Of a stretch of DNA of 64,000 bases, positions 63,002 to 64,000 are shown one piece after another. How positions within the stretch are numbered: position 1 is the stretch's first letter; every line of letters begins with the position of its first letter. Both the position numbers and the translations under genes were made by a program. The notes below the pieces were generated by a model. The model saw only the letters and a program-made list of their open reading frames with translations. It was not told where the DNA came from and did no database searches. Where the stretch lies: assembly GCF_019458805.1 (NCBI RefSeq), contig NZ_JAIBOA010000024.1:62001-126000 (forward strand), written 5' to 3'. This stretch comes from Actinomadura parmotrematis. GTDB taxonomy: Bacteria > Actinomycetota > Actinomycetes > Streptosporangiales > Streptosporangiaceae.

Positions 63002-63631
63002 ATGACCACCGATCCGCTGCCGCGCGCCTTCTTCGACGGCCCCGTCGAGGAGGTCGCCCCCGCGCTCCTCGGCCGCGTCCTCGCGCACACGACCGCCGAG
63101 GGCGAGGTCGCCGTCCGCCTCACCGAGGTCGAGGCCTACGCCGGCCCCCTGGACCCCGCCTCGCACTCCTACCGGGGCCGGACCGCCCGCAACGACGTCA
63201 TGTGGGGGCCGCCCGGCCGCTCCTACGTGTACTTCACCTACGGCATGCACTTCTGCATGAACCTCGTGTGCGGCCCCGACGGCACCGCGTCCGCCGTCCT
63301 GCTCCGCGCCGGCGAGATCGTCGCCGGCCGGGAGACCGCCGCGGCCCGCCGCCCCCGCTCCACCGCCCGCGACCTGGCCCGCGGCCCCGCCCGCCTCTGC
63401 CAGGCCCTCGGCATCGACCGCGACCAGTACGGCCTGGACGTCTGCGACCCGGCGTCCCCGCTGCGCATCCTGCCCGGCACGCCCGCCGAGCCGTCCCGCG
63501 TCCTCGCCGGCCCCCGCACCGGCGTCAGCGCCGCCAAGGACACCCCCTGGCGCTTCTGGATCGACGGCGACCCGACGGTGTCGCCCTACCGCCTCCACAC
63601 CCCCCGCCGCCGCCCCGCGTCCCGCGCCTGA
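63002..63631 (+). CDS. DNA-3-methyladenine glycosylase (AAG/MPG type)
   Basis: A 209-residue base-excision repair glycosylase that removes alkylated purines. The family landmarks are LTEVEAYAG with the catalytic Glu, the DPASHSYRGRT loop and SYVYFTYGMHFCMNLV, which shapes the base-flipping site. ATG 63002 lies 10 bases after a TACCCT element (62986-62991), so a very short or absent 5' leader is possible. The argH-glycosylase-tyrS order is common in actinobacteria. Confidence 0.93.
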   Translation: MTTDPLPRAFFDGPVEEVAPALLGRVLAHTTAEGEVAVRLTEVEAYAGPLDPASHSYRGRTARNDVMWGPPGRSYVYFTYGMHFCMNLVCGPDGTASAVLLRAGEIVAGRETAAARRPRSTARDLARGPARLCQALGIDRDQYGLDVCDPASPLRILPGTPAEPSRVLAGPRTGVSAAKDTPWRFWIDGDPTVSPYRLHTPRRRPASRA

Positions 63632-63723
63632 CCGGCGGCGCCGCCCGCAAACCGTTACCGTGATCGGCGACCCGCCTGGCACCCTGGCGGGGTACCCGAA
63701 GCACGCCGGAGACGAGGAAGAAC

Positions 63724-64000
63724 GTGACCGACATCCTGGACGATCTCGCCTGGCGCGATCTGATCGCGCAGTCCACCGACCAGGGCGAGCTGCGCGCCCT
63801 GCTCGCGGCGGGTCCGGTCACCCTCTATTGCGGCTTCGACCCGACGGCGCCCTCGCTGCACCTCGGCAACCTCATCCAGATCCTCACCCTGCGCCGCTTC
63901 CAGCGCGCCGGGCACCGGCCCATCGGCCTCGTCGGCGGCGCCACCGGCCTCATCGGCGACCCGAGCGGCAAGAGCGCCGAGCGCGTCCTCAACTCCGAGG
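63724..64000 (+). CDS. tyrS: Tyrosyl-tRNA synthetase (partial, runs off the right edge)
   Basis: The first 92 codons of a class I synthetase. The tyrosine pocket and HIGH-equivalent segment YCGFDPTAPSLHLGNL and the GGATGLIGDPSGKS loop are present. GTG 63724 follows GAGGAAG. The rest, including KMSKS, lies beyond the window. Confidence 0.95.
   Translation, partial: MTDILDDLAWRDLIAQSTDQGELRALLAAGPVTLYCGFDPTAPSLHLGNLIQILTLRRFQRAGHRPIGLVGGATGLIGDPSGKSAERVLNSE

Overview
This window is a contiguous piece of a very GC-rich actinobacterial chromosome. GTG starts and 4-base ATGA/GTGA gene overlaps are frequent. The phosphatidylinositol-mannoside genes (pgsA, acyltransferase, pimA), a second EF-G, infC starting at AUC, a bifunctional Rel and the actinobacteria-type families DUF3048, DUF349, DUF3105, DUF6153 and DUF6167 all point to Actinomycetia. 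A Streptosporangiales/Thermomonosporaceae-like organism is my best guess, but the sequence does not prove it. I see no rRNA, tRNA, CRISPR array, insertion sequence or prophage; almost all of the window is core chromosome.

Layout. 1-3308 (minus): a partial membrane protein, a Tat-type polysaccharide deacetylase and the EF-G2 paralogue. 3634-6906 (plus): the coupled pgsA-acyltransferase-pimA group and a LemA-like protein. 6953-11288: a DUF3048 lipoprotein, pdxS, a hypothetical gene, pdxT and yebC. 11368-13719: two tandem Eis-like acetyltransferases. 13800-22954: ruvCAB, yajC-secDF, apt and relA, a typical actinobacterial order. 23016-26788 (minus): aspS, hisS and a metallo-hydrolase. 26987-29069: a cyclophilin and a DUF349 protein. 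29122-31489 (minus): a DinB-like protein and a DUF6153/DUF3105/DUF305 set. 31600-39062: rarA, two small envelope-type proteins, alaS, ruvX, mltG and aroE. 39324-41216: a CASTOR/POLLUX-type channel. 41590-43850: infC-rpmI-rplT and a SpoU methyltransferase. 44010-49400: a STAS protein, a soluble histidine kinase and pheST. 49465-54220: a drug-resistance-like accessory pocket holding a fused, frameshifted pseudogene, an ABC-F gene with an RNA leader, and a MarR-controlled ABC-2 exporter. 54373-62944: the complete arginine cluster argCJBDFRGH. 63002-64000: a 3-methyladenine glycosylase and the start of tyrS.

How the genes work together. Translational coupling links functional partners: PIM lipid synthesis, Holliday-junction processing (ruvC-A-B), Sec translocon accessories (secD-F), PheRS subunits, exporter plus regulator, and the arginine enzymes. 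The arginine cluster carries its own repressor gene, and a strong promoter overlapping an ARG-box-like palindrome precedes argC.

The most interesting non-coding signals are: an RBS-sequestering stem with a possible leader peptide before the ABC-F gene; a terminator-type attenuator and AUC start at infC; a perfect 9-bp inverted repeat touching the start codon of the first Eis-like gene; a CRP-type palindrome between EF-G2 and pgsA; and a MarR palindrome before the exporter operon. No wholly new multi-gene system is evident. The best candidates for new biology are the ABC-F leader, the LuxR/ABC-permease fusion relic and the DUF6153-DUF3105-DUF305 set.
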